From Coenobita brevimanus (Eukaryota; Arthropoda; Malacostraca; Decapoda; Coenobitidae), in the NCBI GenBank assembly GCA_032717465.1, contig CM064632.1, forward strand, positions 24,244,611-24,308,610: 64,000 bases of DNA. The letters run 5' to 3'. Each line of letters starts with the position of its first letter. Positions within the stretch are counted from its first letter, which is position 1. The notes beneath the pieces were generated by a model that searched no databases, was not told where the DNA came from, and saw only the letters and a list, made by a program, of their open reading frames with translations. The position numbers were made by a program, and so were the translations under genes. Below are positions 21,056-31,494 of this stretch, piece by piece.

Positions 21056-22638
21056 AATTGCAGTCCTGACATATGAATCCGGTCATGCTGCGGTCGATGA
21101 TAGTGATGATGTGTCATGCCACTTTCTTGTGGAGACAACAATTTGCTTTTTTGTTTGAAGTTTATGTGGTATTTTGGCATATGTAGTAACACTTACACTT
21201 ATTTTCATTTGTTTGTTATGTGATCTTACTCTATTTCTCTCTTTTTTCTTTCTTACTTTTTTTTTTTTTTTTATGTATTGATTTTCTATAGTTTGTTTTT
21301 CTTCGCTTGTGTACGCTTTTTCCATGTTGTTCATGGTTGCATAATTACTGGCTAATTTCCTTGGGGTACTTTTTTAAAGTTTAGTTTATATTGCACAGAT
21401 ATTATTGAAAATGATATTATATAGTCCCATATTTTGTTATTTTATATAAAAAAATATATATACACTATATACAGTATTAACTATATACACTGACTTGTTC
21501 TTCACTTGTACCTATCGTGGGCAATATATGTGTCAGCACTGTGTGGAAATCATTGTCTTCACGATTGTGTTGAAGATGTTCACTCTTGCTAACGTCATTT
21601 GTGTTGGCCATTTTTTTTTTTTCTAGTTTACCTTGTAACTTAATTTATCTGTTTCCACTAGGTAGCTTTAATTAATAAATGTTTATTACAGTTCTTTTAA
21701 TCGCTCACTGAGTAACTGTGATGGTATATTTTCTTTATTACTTTGTAGATATAATAATGTATAGCTGTATGTATGAAACACGTATTTTATGTAGGTATAA
21801 ATGGTAACACTCGTTGGTAGTAAATAAATGTTATAATAAATGAATGAATATATACAGTGTAGAATATTTATTGTTGGTGATTATTTAGTGTTTGAGTTAT
21901 GCAGATAACTGAAGTAAGTATGTGTATTTAAGCTGTAACTATACAGCACGTTTTATATGTTTGTGCAGAAGCTTATTGTCTATCACTGTGTATTGTATAA
22001 ATGAAGTAACTATGTAACTCACTAATTTTTACCGTGGTGGGAATGGTGTTAGTGGTGGTGCAGGTGGTGTGTTGACCGACGTGGCGTCTTTTCAGCAAGC
22101 ACGCATGATGACGTCGACTTCCCACACTGGTAGCTGTGGTGAGTGAATGAGTAGCGATGAGTAACTTGAGTGAAGACGAGTGAGTAGGATGAGTTATGAG
22201 TCGTGTCTCACTCTTCGTTTGTTTGTTCCGTTTTTCTTCCTCGAGGTATTCGTGGTCCTTTTTTTTCTTGTGATTTACTCGTTGTAGGATGAAGACTGCC
22301 GCTACTTGTAGGTGCGTGTAGAAGGTTATACAGACGACTCGTAGAGTTGTTACTTGTAGTTGATTGTAGATGGTTGTAGTTCGCTGGTTCGTCGTTGAAG
22401 TTGCAAGATTGTTTGTATCAGTACTTTGTTAAACTACTTGCAAGGCGTCCTGTGACCTCTTCACCTCTACATCAGCGTGATGATCGGGGAGACGGAGGGG
22501 GCTGGTTGGAGAGAATACTATCAGGAGCTATTTGTGAGTTGTTGGTTGTGAGAGGCATTCTTGTTTTCAATCTTGATATTTTGTAGGAATTCAATGTTGA
22601 TTCGTAGACGAGGTTCGTATACGTTCGCTGCTACCAAA

Positions 22639-23247
22639 TGTCATAAAAGACTTTGTAGTTACTTGTAGAGAAGTTATATATATTAGACTTGTGGACGAGC
22701 GGTTGTTATACTTGAGTAGCTTTGTGAGTAGATAATCTTCTTTTCTATTTGTCATGTAGTGACAGGAGAGGTAAAGAATAGTATGGGACTATTTTTATTT
22801 GTCTTGGAAATATTAACAAGTCTCTCAAACAGAGCGAAGTATAAAGTAGAGTCCCGCTAGCTATCTCTCTGTCTCTCTCTCAAGTTGCTAAGCCCTTCTC
22901 CCTGCGACCTGTCTGTTCTATCGCTAGCTTCCTTCTGACTTCTCTTTCCTAAATTCTGGTGAAACAGGAGACGTATCACGTGTGTTCCTTGTGATTGGAA
23001 AGTTCTAGAAGCCTGTGTGTGAGTATGTGTGTATGTGTGTGTATGGTCAACAAGGCTTTGTCACCTGGTGGATTGCTGACAACTAACTGCATCATCTCCT
23101 TACTGGCTACTTCGTAATCTGTCGTCAGCTTTTCCTCAGTGTAACTTGCAAGATCATTTCCCATTCCCAGGCTCGCATAGAGCTGTCTATCTATCTATTT
23201 ATCTATCTATCTATTATGATTTGTAATTATAATATGGACTCCTAATA
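22639..23247 (-). repeat. LARD-like element, right LTR (5' in the minus orientation)
   Basis: Nearly identical to 19244-19870 except for an ~16-bp deletion in the CT run and small changes. Confidence 0.8.
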
Positions 23248-23251
23248 CTAC

Positions 23252-23340
23252 GTCGATTCCATAGCACTTCTTCGCGACTAGCATCATAATTTAGTCTTAA
23301 TCCAATGTTACAACTCAGCTATCAAGATGGAGAGATGGTA
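23252..23340 (+). repeat. MITE family B, right part
   Basis: GTCGATTCCATAGCACTTCTTCGCGACTAGC continues the copy begun at 19157. It aligns with other copies (CACTTCTTTGTGGCTAGC at 60115). The terminal inverted end is eroded. Confidence 0.75.
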
Positions 23341-23532
23341 ATATTAGGATAGATGGTGTAAAAAAAAAAAAAAGTTAGAGCAGCCTTAACCCCCTCCTGT
23401 GAATGACCTAACAGCTTTCAGGGGAGTTATCGGACGGGAATGAATATGATTAATTAGTAATGAAGGTAAAACAATTGCTGCTCTGTTTGACTTACCAATA
23501 AAGGTGTGTGAAAGGCAGAAGCTTCACCTAAG

Positions 23533-23980
23533 ACATGCCATCCCTCAACACACCCCCAGATAGCACATGCCACCCCTCAACACACCCCAGATAACACATG
23601 CCACCCCTCAACACACCCCCACATAACACATGCCATCCCTCAACACACTCCCACATAACACATGCCACCCCTCAACACACCCCCAAATAACACATGCCAC
23701 CCCTCAACACACCCCCAGATAACACATGCCACCCCTCAACACACCCCCAAATAACACATGCCACCCCTCAACACACCCCCAGATAACACATGCTACCCCT
23801 CAACACACCCCCAGATAACACATGCCACCCCTCAACACACTCCCAGATAACACATGCCACCCCTCAACACACCCCCAGATAACACATGCCACCCCTCAAC
23901 ACACCCCCAGATAACACATGCCACCCCTCAACACACCCCCAGATAACACATGCCACCCTTCAACACTACCCCAGATAAGA
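23533..23980. repeat. 32-bp minisatellite, 14 units
   Basis: Units of ACATGCCACCCCTCAACACA followed by CCCCCAGATAAC, with single-base variants (CATCC, TACCC, ACTCCC, AAATAAC). Array edges are ragged. The 23341-23532 stretch before it has no feature. Confidence 0.97.
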
Positions 23981-23984
23981 GATA

Positions 23985-24440
23985 CAGCCCTTAGCACTCC
24001 CCATTCGCCGAACCCTCCCCACTCCTCCTGTGAGTGGCGTCATGGCTCCCAGGGGCGTTATCGGTCGTAAACAAAACAAGAAATTAAGCGGGGGTTGGGG
24101 CTGCGCATATTTGTGTTGGTGGAGCAATTAGGGTGAGTGTGTAACGGAGCTGAAATGTTCCCAAACAAAGAGGGTCATATTACAAGTGCCTTTGAGATTT
24201 CCTAACATCTATTTACTAATTGCAAGGTACATTTCAATATCATCTTCAGTGTTACTGGTGAAAATAACGTCGATATTCAAACATAATAAATAGCACACTA
24301 GAAAATGCTTGAAGATAAATAACAGACTAAAAAAAATCTTAGGTGTAATATGGCAGTCAAGAGGAACATCAGAGAGTGCAACACCCACGTCCACCAGTTG
24401 GTCTAATGGCTGAACACTTGACTTTACCCTGTGTTCTTGA
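23985..24440. other. Unassigned sequence
   Basis: No gene, repeat or RNA feature recognised in this stretch. Confidence 0.3.
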
Positions 24441-25085
24441 TCCACGACTAATTTCCTTAAAAAATATATATATATCTTTGTCTGACCCTTAACACTTCCA
24501 CAGTCTGGATAAAATTACTGTAGATCAAATATGATCTTGCCCTGCGACCCCAACCATTGACTTTTCCTTGTGACCTTGGAATTTGAATGACTGTTCTCAA
24601 ATTCTTTTCCGTTTATTTTTGCCTTACCTTGAATTTTGCTCCAGCGTTTGCTCTCAATCGGATAAAAACTGAAGTCGATCTTGCCATGTGACCTTGAACT
24701 CCGACCTATCGTTCTCAAAAACAACAGCTCAACCCATCAGATGATCCCCAAACCTTCCCTCAAAGTTAAGTTCAGATCAAACTGAAGTTGTTTTATTTTG
24801 TTCACATACAGACACACAGGGTAACTTTAGCCTTGCCCTGTGACCTTGACCTTTGACTGATGGTTCCCCAAATTGAAACCCTTCTTTCTTGCATTACCCT
24901 CAGCCGTTCCTCAAAGTGTGGTCTAAACCGGACAATAACTTTTGTAAGGTGACCTTGCTTGGTCAAATTTTCACCTAGCCTCGTGACCCTGACTTTGACC
25001 TAATTATTCTTAAAGCAACAGATCAACCAGCTGGCTGACCATCAACCTCCTCCCCCAGCCGGGCATGACTAAAATCGAGTGAAAC
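24441..25085. repeat. Dispersed AGGTCA-half-site-rich repeat, copy 1
   Basis: Phrases such as TGTGACCTTGACCTTTGACT, GGTCTAAACCGGACAATAAC and AACAACAGCTCAACCC recur in a loose ~300-bp period. They reappear at 27690-28150 and 33290-33360. No ORF. This is a dispersed non-coding repeat of unknown class. Confidence 0.6.
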
Positions 25086-25100
25086 TGACCTAGTTATTTG

Positions 25101-25103
<3 letters not shown>

Positions 25104-25145
<42 letters not shown>
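25104..25145. repeat. (CA)n microsatellite
   Basis: Pure CA run abutting the end of the AGGTCA-rich repeat. Confidence 0.95.
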
Positions 25146-25147
<2 letters not shown>

Positions 25148-25437
25148 CATCCACTCCCACTTTCCGTGAGTGGTTGTAATAAATTGCTAAGAAAAAATGC
25201 GTTCTGGTCTCAAATGTCGCCTATAATAGAACACTAAATCACCGGTAAACAGAACGACTCTCTCTTGCTTTAAAAATTACGGAGAAATATTGAAGTGTAC
25301 TGAAGCATAACCATCATTTACTGGAGGGTTTGTCAATATCCCACTCTCCCCTTGCCTGCAATTGGGAAGACTTTTTCCTCTGTAACAATTTCTTACAACG
25401 TGGTAATTGCATTGCCCTTCCAACCGGAGTGAAGAAG

Positions 25438-25545
<108 letters not shown>

Positions 25546-26359
25546 GTAAGAGTGGTGTGACGTGAGTGCGTGTGTGTGTGTGTGGTTATGTGCCGTGATG
25601 ATGGCGTGTGTAAGGGTGTGTAACGAGGGAGGGCGTGGATGTAGCTGTTTGTGTGGATATGAGTGGTATGGCCCAGGTGGATGAGGAGGCATGGGTGCGG
25701 GTGCGGGTGGTTTGTCACCAAATGAGGGATATGAAAATAGGTGTGAGTGACTATATATATGATGATGATATGGGTGTAAGGGTAACTAATGTGTAGGTGT
25801 GCGGTAAGGACACCATACGAGGCTCTACATCGCCCCGTTATCTGGTTTTATGGTAACCACCCAGCGTGGTAAATGGTTTTCTGAGTTACAGGATACCATT
25901 AGACATGCCAATCAGTGTAAACCCACTTGAAGTGGAAACGAGATTAATAAAATGTGACTAGAAGGAAAGGGAGAAATAGGAAAAGAGGGCGACAGACAGC
26001 GGAAGAATGATAAAGTTGAAAGAAGAGTTAGGCAGCACTACATCAAGTGATGGGATGATGGTCACCTCACGGGTGTAGGTGTAGCTAATATGTAGGTGTG
26101 GCTGTGAACTCTGGGGTATGAACCAAGCCCCGTAACTTCCATCTGCTATTTGTCGGACCGTCCACCACCACCATCATTACCGCCCCACCACCGAATAAAA
26201 ATTCTGGAGTGCATATTCCCCCAATTCCAATAGTGCTCCCTCACGAGTTACGAGGAAGTTAAAGCCGTAAGTATAGAGGAAGCAGTTATTGGTAATACTT
26301 TACTGGGCAGGAAATGGCTGCAGCCCCAAGTATGAAATTCCCCTGCAGGGTGAGAAATT

Positions 26360-26840
26360 AAATCACACTTTCTTCCACTTTCCCTAGGTTCCAGAGTGGC
26401 TCCAGTAAGGGGTAAAAAGTACGGTGAATTATATCATCGTTAAGACTTTTACTGCCATGACGTATTTTATTGGCTAATTCTTGCAACCTCCAGACGATAG
26501 AATCTGGATTTGAAGATTTTTTGGGGGGAGGGCGGGGGGGAAAGAAAGAATCAAGGGCTAGAAGCCCACAAATTTGTTCTAAAAAAAGCATGGGGCCCAA
26601 ATTCAAGATCCGTTCAAGGTACCTGAAAACACTGCATAAGGAAGACAGGGGGTCATAAGCAGAGGAAAATATAGACTGCGGAAGACATTCCAGAGTTGAC
26701 TTGTTGCATACATGAAGACTAAAAGTACTGGTTAAATCTTGCATTAGAGAGCTGGACAGAAACGAGGAGAGAGCTTACTGCCAAACGGGTACGACGAGCC
26801 CGCTGTGATGCAGGAGAGGTGTAAGCAGACAGTTCCAGAA
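26360..26840 (-). pseudogene. Old Jockey-type LINE 3' fragment
   Basis: On the minus strand the order RRTRLAVSSLLVSVQLSNAR, then CLPQSIFSSAYDPLSSL, then a charged end and ICGLLALDSFF-like 3' sequence parallels the Jockey copy at 15990-16260 (RSTRLATNS, CLPLSVFPISYDLQSF, CGLLVFGSFF). Similarity is weak and frame-shifting, so this is an ancient remnant. Flanking 26841-27360 is poor in features apart from A- and C-rich runs. Confidence 0.5.
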
Positions 26841-27361
26841 AACACTCCCTTCCCAGTTTAACTCCCCCCAAAATCCTCCCCTTTAACCACGGGAAAAAAA
26901 AATCCCTTTCTACTCCAATTAAACCTCTACCCCAATTTAAACCCAGAAACCCGTTACCTTTAACCCCGGAAAAAATGTAACCTCGTAAAACCCCATCACC
27001 CTCAACCCTGGAAAATAAAATAACTCTTTCCTTCATCCCTCAACTCCTTCCTTCCCTTGAACTACAAGGAAAAAAAAAACTCTAATTCAACCCCGCCAAA
27101 CAACGGAAGCCCACATCCCTACCTGGATTTGGCTTCATTAATTAGCTACACAGTTTTTTCCACGTTTTAAACACATGTTCAGCACCAGGCCTGATCAGTT
27201 TGGTGCTGGCGCCGCATCCGCTAGCCTGATTATACCAGCATTAGCGCTCTGGCCTCCTATGCTGGCACGGTGAAGAACTTAAATTATTATATGCATTACT
27301 GGGGATGGGTCTGTGCAGGTGTACATAAGGTCTGGGTTTGTTTATTTTTAGGGGTGTGTAT

Positions 27362-27396
<35 letters not shown>
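27362..27396. repeat. (GA)n microsatellite
   Basis: Pure GA run, followed by a C run and an A run. Confidence 0.95.
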
Positions 27397-27397
<1 letters not shown>

Positions 27398-27689
27398 CCA
27401 AACACGACAGACACCCCCCCCCCAAAAAAAAACAAAGCTACTGACCAAAGTAAAGTGTTACAGGTATAATTAATAACGAAGTCCTGGCTCAAACGGTCTT
27501 AGAAAAAACAGGATAAAAAAATGAACGCCTATCCCCACCCACCTCTCCTTCAGCAAGAAGAAAAAATAACTAGGGTAGACAAACACAACATATGCAAATA
27601 AACACCGTATTAATACGGGTACACTGCAACACATACAGGTGAACTGCGACTATACAGAGTGACTCTGACTCTTAACTGGCTCTTCTCGA

Positions 27690-28150
27690 TATCGAATACT
27701 CTCATCCGTGGCTTACCCGGAATCTATCCACAAAGTCTGGTCTAAATCGAATGAAAACTCTTTCAGTTGACTTTGCCATGTCGTCATATTCTTTGATTTA
27801 TTGTCCTCAAAAGCACTAGCTCAACCCCTTGGCTGACAGAGCCATTCCCCCAAGTCTGGTTCTAATCAGAAAAGGTATTTTAGTTATTTTTTGTACACAC
27901 CAATTAACAACTGTCGAACTTCGATCTTGATCTGTAACATCTGAATGAGTATTTTCAAAACCGATTCTTTTCTTGTTTTACCTTCAAACTTCCCACCATG
28001 ACTGGTCTAAATCGGATAAAAACTCTTTAAACTAACCTTATCCTGTGACCTTGGCTTTTGATCTACTTTTCTCCAAAACAACAGGTCAACAACGCCTTGG
28101 CTGTACCTCATCACCTTCAATACACTTTAATATGTTTGGTTAAAACTGAA
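27690..28150. repeat. Dispersed AGGTCA-half-site-rich repeat, copy 2
   Basis: Shares GGTCTAAATCGGATAAAAAC, CCTGTGACCTTGGC, TTTTGATCTACTTTTCTCC and AAAACAACAGGTCAAC with 24441-25085. Confidence 0.6.
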
Positions 28151-28441
28151 GCAGAACTGTCTGAGAATACTATAGTCACTTTGATTGACCTGTGCAGCTG
28201 AGATGTATGCAGCCAGTAAGGTGTGTTTGATACGCAGCTGCTGATTGGCCGCCGATGATGTCATTGAATTAAATGCAGGCATGTATTGTTGTGCAACATG
28301 CGGACGTAGGTGTACACCGTGGGTGGATATTATAGCGCAACATGCAGAAGTAGGTGTATAGTGTGCGTGGTTCGTTCGTTCGTTCGCTCGTTTTAAGATT
28401 TCTTGCACCTATAGTGCAGGCTGGGCAATACATTAGCCCGG

Positions 28442-29350
28442 TCAGTGAAGATGCTGCTGTCTTTCGTGTTCAATCCTGTTGACAATGTAGTACATGATGG
28501 CTGTGTCGTCGGGGTAAGTGTTAATTACCTCCTCCAGGCATCGTCTGTGTTCTTTGAATGACACTGGTACAGTGAGTCTCAGTAGGGCGTCGAGTGCATC
28601 AGAGAAGTTGTTCTCCCAGTTGATCGAAGGGCTCATCATAAGATAGGGAGTCGAGACATTGCTTGATGATGGGATGGAGAGATGGCATGATGTCTATGAT
28701 GCGGGCTTTGGCTTGATCCTGAGGGCAGGCGTTCGTGGGGGTGGAGGGAGCAGGCAGGTCGAGGGTCGAGTCATCAGAGGGGGCAAGTTGTTCGCCTTCC
28801 TCTTGTTCTTCCCCTTCATCTTCTTCCTCTTGATGGTCTTGGTTGGGGGCAAAGGGGAGGAAGTGCCTGTCTCCAAAATGGTATCTTGGAGATCACCGTC
28901 GTCCAGGGCAGCAGGATCTACGGTGTCTCGAGGGTCGGGGGTGGTCTCCATTCCCACCTCTGCTGCCGGTGGCGATACATGATTCTCGGTAGGCAGTACA
29001 AGGTCCAAGTTCGAAGCCAGGTCATCAGGTGTTGTGGCTGTCCCTCTGTTGAGAGGAGCATCCAGTTGCAGCCGTTTCCGCGGTGTTGTGCGGGGTTGGG
29101 CTGGCTGCTGTGGCCGGGGCCGACTCCTCTGACGAGTGGTGGGATGGACATCGCAGGCGAAGCTTTCAGGGATGACAAGACGTGGCAGCCCATTCTCCTC
29201 GAAGATTTGAGGGAGGAAAATGCGCATACCTGCGCTGTCATCACCACAGAAGGCCCTTGCCGTTGCAATGCACATCACAACGATGGTGTTCATATCCCCA
29301 TAGCACCCAGGACCCGAGACCGGCGTCTCTGGGCAGTGGGATGTCACCAT
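28442..29350 (-). pseudogene. Broken ORF of unknown function next to the cold-shock fragment
   Basis: Minus strand. An open stretch of 218 codons (29350 to 28694) and, after one stop and a short gap in the same frame, 65 codons ending at 28442. The first part is P/R/T-rich with RQRSRPRPQQPAQPRTTPRK and a lysine-rich basic patch (KRKKMKGKNKRK). The second part reads ENNFSDALDALLRLTVPVSF and YPDDTAIMYYIVNRIE. An alternative frame is also open across the gap, so frameshifts are likely. I do not recognise it. Its position downstream of the Y-box-like fragment suggests a low-complexity tail or ORF1-like protein. Confidence 0.35.
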
Positions 29351-29445
29351 GTGTGCGCAGAGCCCTGCACAGCAACACCTCCCAGCCCAGACACATCCCT
29401 GGCCACAGGACCCTTAGGAGATTGAGAAAACTGAACTCTCACGTC

Positions 29446-29670
29446 TCACCCTCGCCGAGAGCGCTGGCGGTGCTGTTTGTTGAGTGCAACGATCATACAG
29501 CCAGGGACGAAAACATCAGCACCAGTGTTCTGGCGCGTGATGAATCCGTACCCAACCTTCATGTTGAACCAACGAACAGTCCCCCTGATCTTCTGGACTC
29601 CCGGTGGCTCCGATTTGCTGTTGGATTCCCTCTTCAAAGGGTCGTAGGCAGTAGCAGATGTTCGTGCCAT
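29446..29670 (-). pseudogene. Cold-shock domain (Y-box protein) fragment
   Basis: A 74-codon minus-strand ORF whose residues about 27-58 match the cold-shock domain of Y-box nucleic-acid-binding proteins: GTVRWFNMKVGYGFITR (strand 1 and RNP1, GYGFI) and GADVFVPG (RNP2, where family members have VFVH). The frame then fails. In shifted frames downstream, down to about 29340, KGPVARDVSGLGGVAVQGS and a QRRRSR basic patch resemble the end of the domain (KG-EAANVTGPGG-PVQGS). This implies a decayed gene copy with a deletion or frameshift in the middle. No introns are evident, so a processed copy is possible. Confidence 0.7.
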
Positions 29671-29812
29671 GAGGAAGTCTATGGGATCGACGAGCCAAGG
29701 TTAACTATCTCAGCTAGGGATTTACTGGCATGGCAGCTGGACCGACTCTGACCATGCGTGGATATAATCCAACGTGCGGACGTGGATGTACACCGTGGGT
29801 GGATAATTTATT

Positions 29813-30003
29813 TCAAACGTCACTCATCGTTTTCTGAAACTTTATAATCAACTTTAATTTTCTTTGATAACAGTAAACTTTTAACGCTAATTTTGACCTC
29901 TTCAGCTCCGGAAATTATTCCATATTTAATCTGTAGCTTGTATTGAAGGCAGTTTAAAAATATAAATATATATGTGTTAAAATAAGAAGAGGTGTAGATT
30001 TAA
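29813..30003. other. AT-rich interior of the TIR block
   Basis: Non-coding AT-rich stretch between the internal direct repeat and the right TIR. Confidence 0.4.
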
Positions 30004-30359
30004 ATCATCGGAGGCCAATCAGCAGCCGCGATTCACACACACCCTACTCGACCCATGCATCTCAGCTGCACAGGTCAGTTAAATAGACAATAGTACGCTG
30101 CAACTCGATCCTCTTCTTCTAACTTTTTCCCTAACTTACTTACATAATCAGTATCACAGTTAGAGGCTGAGACTTGAGAGGCTTGCCATCGTCTAGAAAA
30201 CAGAATGATGAGACACTTCACTGGAAAGTCAGACAACTGTCAAGAATAAATATGGGTATTGATGGTATTACCATATTATGGGCACTGATGTTAATATATG
30301 CTGCCATCATTCTAATTTACCGCTAAAATACCGAACCTACTTTAATCTTTCCTTACCTA

Positions 30360-30830
30360 ACTTACCTTACCGCAGCTCAAACCTTACCATACAAAACCCG
30401 ATCCAACTGTACTAATCATAATCCTAGTTAACCTCACTATCAAAACCCAGACGAATCTAACTTGCTTACCAAACCTAAATTGACGTATTGAACCCAACCA
30501 AATCTAACCCAACATAACTTACCACCTCCTAATATAACATAACCTGATATGTGTGAACCCAGTCTAATAAAAACCAAACCAAACAAACCAAACCAAAACA
30601 AACCCAACCAAACCAAAACAAACCCAACCAAACCAAAACTAACATATTTTACTCTACTTAACATAAACCAACCTACTGTTCTGTAACTATCCCCATTCTC
30701 ATTGAAACTAACCCAACTTAACCCAATCTAACTTAAACAACCTAATCTACCTTACGCAAATTTAACAAACATAAACCTAACCTAAGCTGACCTAACCCAA
30801 CCTCACCTAAGTAACCTTATGCCCCTCGCA
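30360..30830. repeat. Degenerate CCTAA/AACC-rich tract
   Basis: Nearly 500 bp of AACCTAACC, AACCAAACC and AACCCAACC variants, strongly C+A biased. Short perfect CCTAACCTAA runs occur near 30778. It looks like a decayed (TTAGG)n-type telomere-like array in CCTAA orientation, or simply an AACC-type satellite. Confidence 0.55.
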
Positions 30831-30999
30831 CATCCTCGGAAGGAAGACAATCTAACCCCGGAAAAGAGACTGGATCCCATGCTCTCGCCAAGATCGATTT
30901 AGAAGGCTCCAACACCGACGTAAACAGAATTACTGGATGCGATTGTCTTTCATCACACCGAGTAGGACCAGGCCTTGTTTCCATCCCCCCACCCAAACA

Positions 31000-31470
31000 C
31001 CCTTCTTGCCCTACGTCACACTTCACACACTCTCTTTCACACTATACCCAACCGCATTCCCATTCCTCCCTACCTCCCTTGGACCTTTCCCTATCTCCCT
31101 TGTACTCCACCCACCCTCCCTCTCTTGCACCTTACCTTATCTCCCTCATATTCTACCTTCCCTTGCACCATACCCTATCTCCCTCATATTTCACCCTCCC
31201 TCCAGTCCTCCCTTACTCTAAATCCTATACCTCACATCCCACCCTCTCTCACTTCCTCATCACCGTGCACACCCGATATCCCGCCTCTCTTTACTTATCA
31301 CCCTCCCTCCCTCATATTATTCTTCCCATTCTCATACACCATCCTGCCTGTCTCTCTCACACCCCTCTAACCGTCACTCTGTCCTTCACTCCCTCCCACC
31401 CCTCCTTCCCTCAAACATCCACTCACAAAATACACCCACACACTCAACTACCTATCCTACAGTTCTTCTT
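31000..31470. repeat. Pyrimidine-rich low-complexity tract
   Basis: Recurring CTTGCACCTTACCTTATCTC and CTCATATTCTACCCTCCC phrases. It is open in several frames, but this is composition, not coding. Confidence 0.8.
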
Positions 31471-31494
31471 GTAGTCTCTCAGGTCTGCGTGTGT

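Larger units (their letters stand above)
19244..23247 (-). mobile_element. Non-coding LTR element (LARD-like), 4.0 kb
   Basis: Two long direct repeats, 19244-19870 (627 bp) and 22639-23247 (609 bp), flank 2.8 kb of AT-rich DNA with no credible ORF. The whole block interrupts a family B MITE with a CTAC duplication. The repeats differ mainly by small indels in short-repeat runs and a few substitutions, so the insertion is recent. On the minus strand, just inside the right repeat, TTTGGTAGCAGCGAACG begins with TGGTAGCAG. This matches the expected complement of the 3' end of animal initiator tRNA-Met, which orients the element minus. It fits a large retrotransposon derivative that depends on another element's proteins. 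The LTR starts TATTAGG on that strand rather than canonical TG, which leaves some doubt. Confidence 0.75.
28170..30093. mobile_element. TIR-bounded block carrying a Y-box-like fragment
   Basis: About 90-bp inverted repeats, 28170-28259 and 30004-30093, begin CTAT(A/T)GTC and share GACCTGTGCAGCTGAGATG and CAGCTGCTGATTGG with few mismatches. A TA lies outside each end (28168-28169 and 30094-30095), which fits a TA target duplication of a cut-and-paste transposon. No transposase is recognised inside. Within it a second word (CGGACGTAGGTGTACACCGT-type) occurs twice at about 28295-28365 and once at about 29772-29806, all in the same orientation. It flanks the coding-like part, which may itself be an insertion. 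Confidence 0.7.

Noticed and set aside
23533..23980. CRISPR-like regular array
   Set aside because: Adjacent 32-bp units without unique spacers; a eukaryotic minisatellite.
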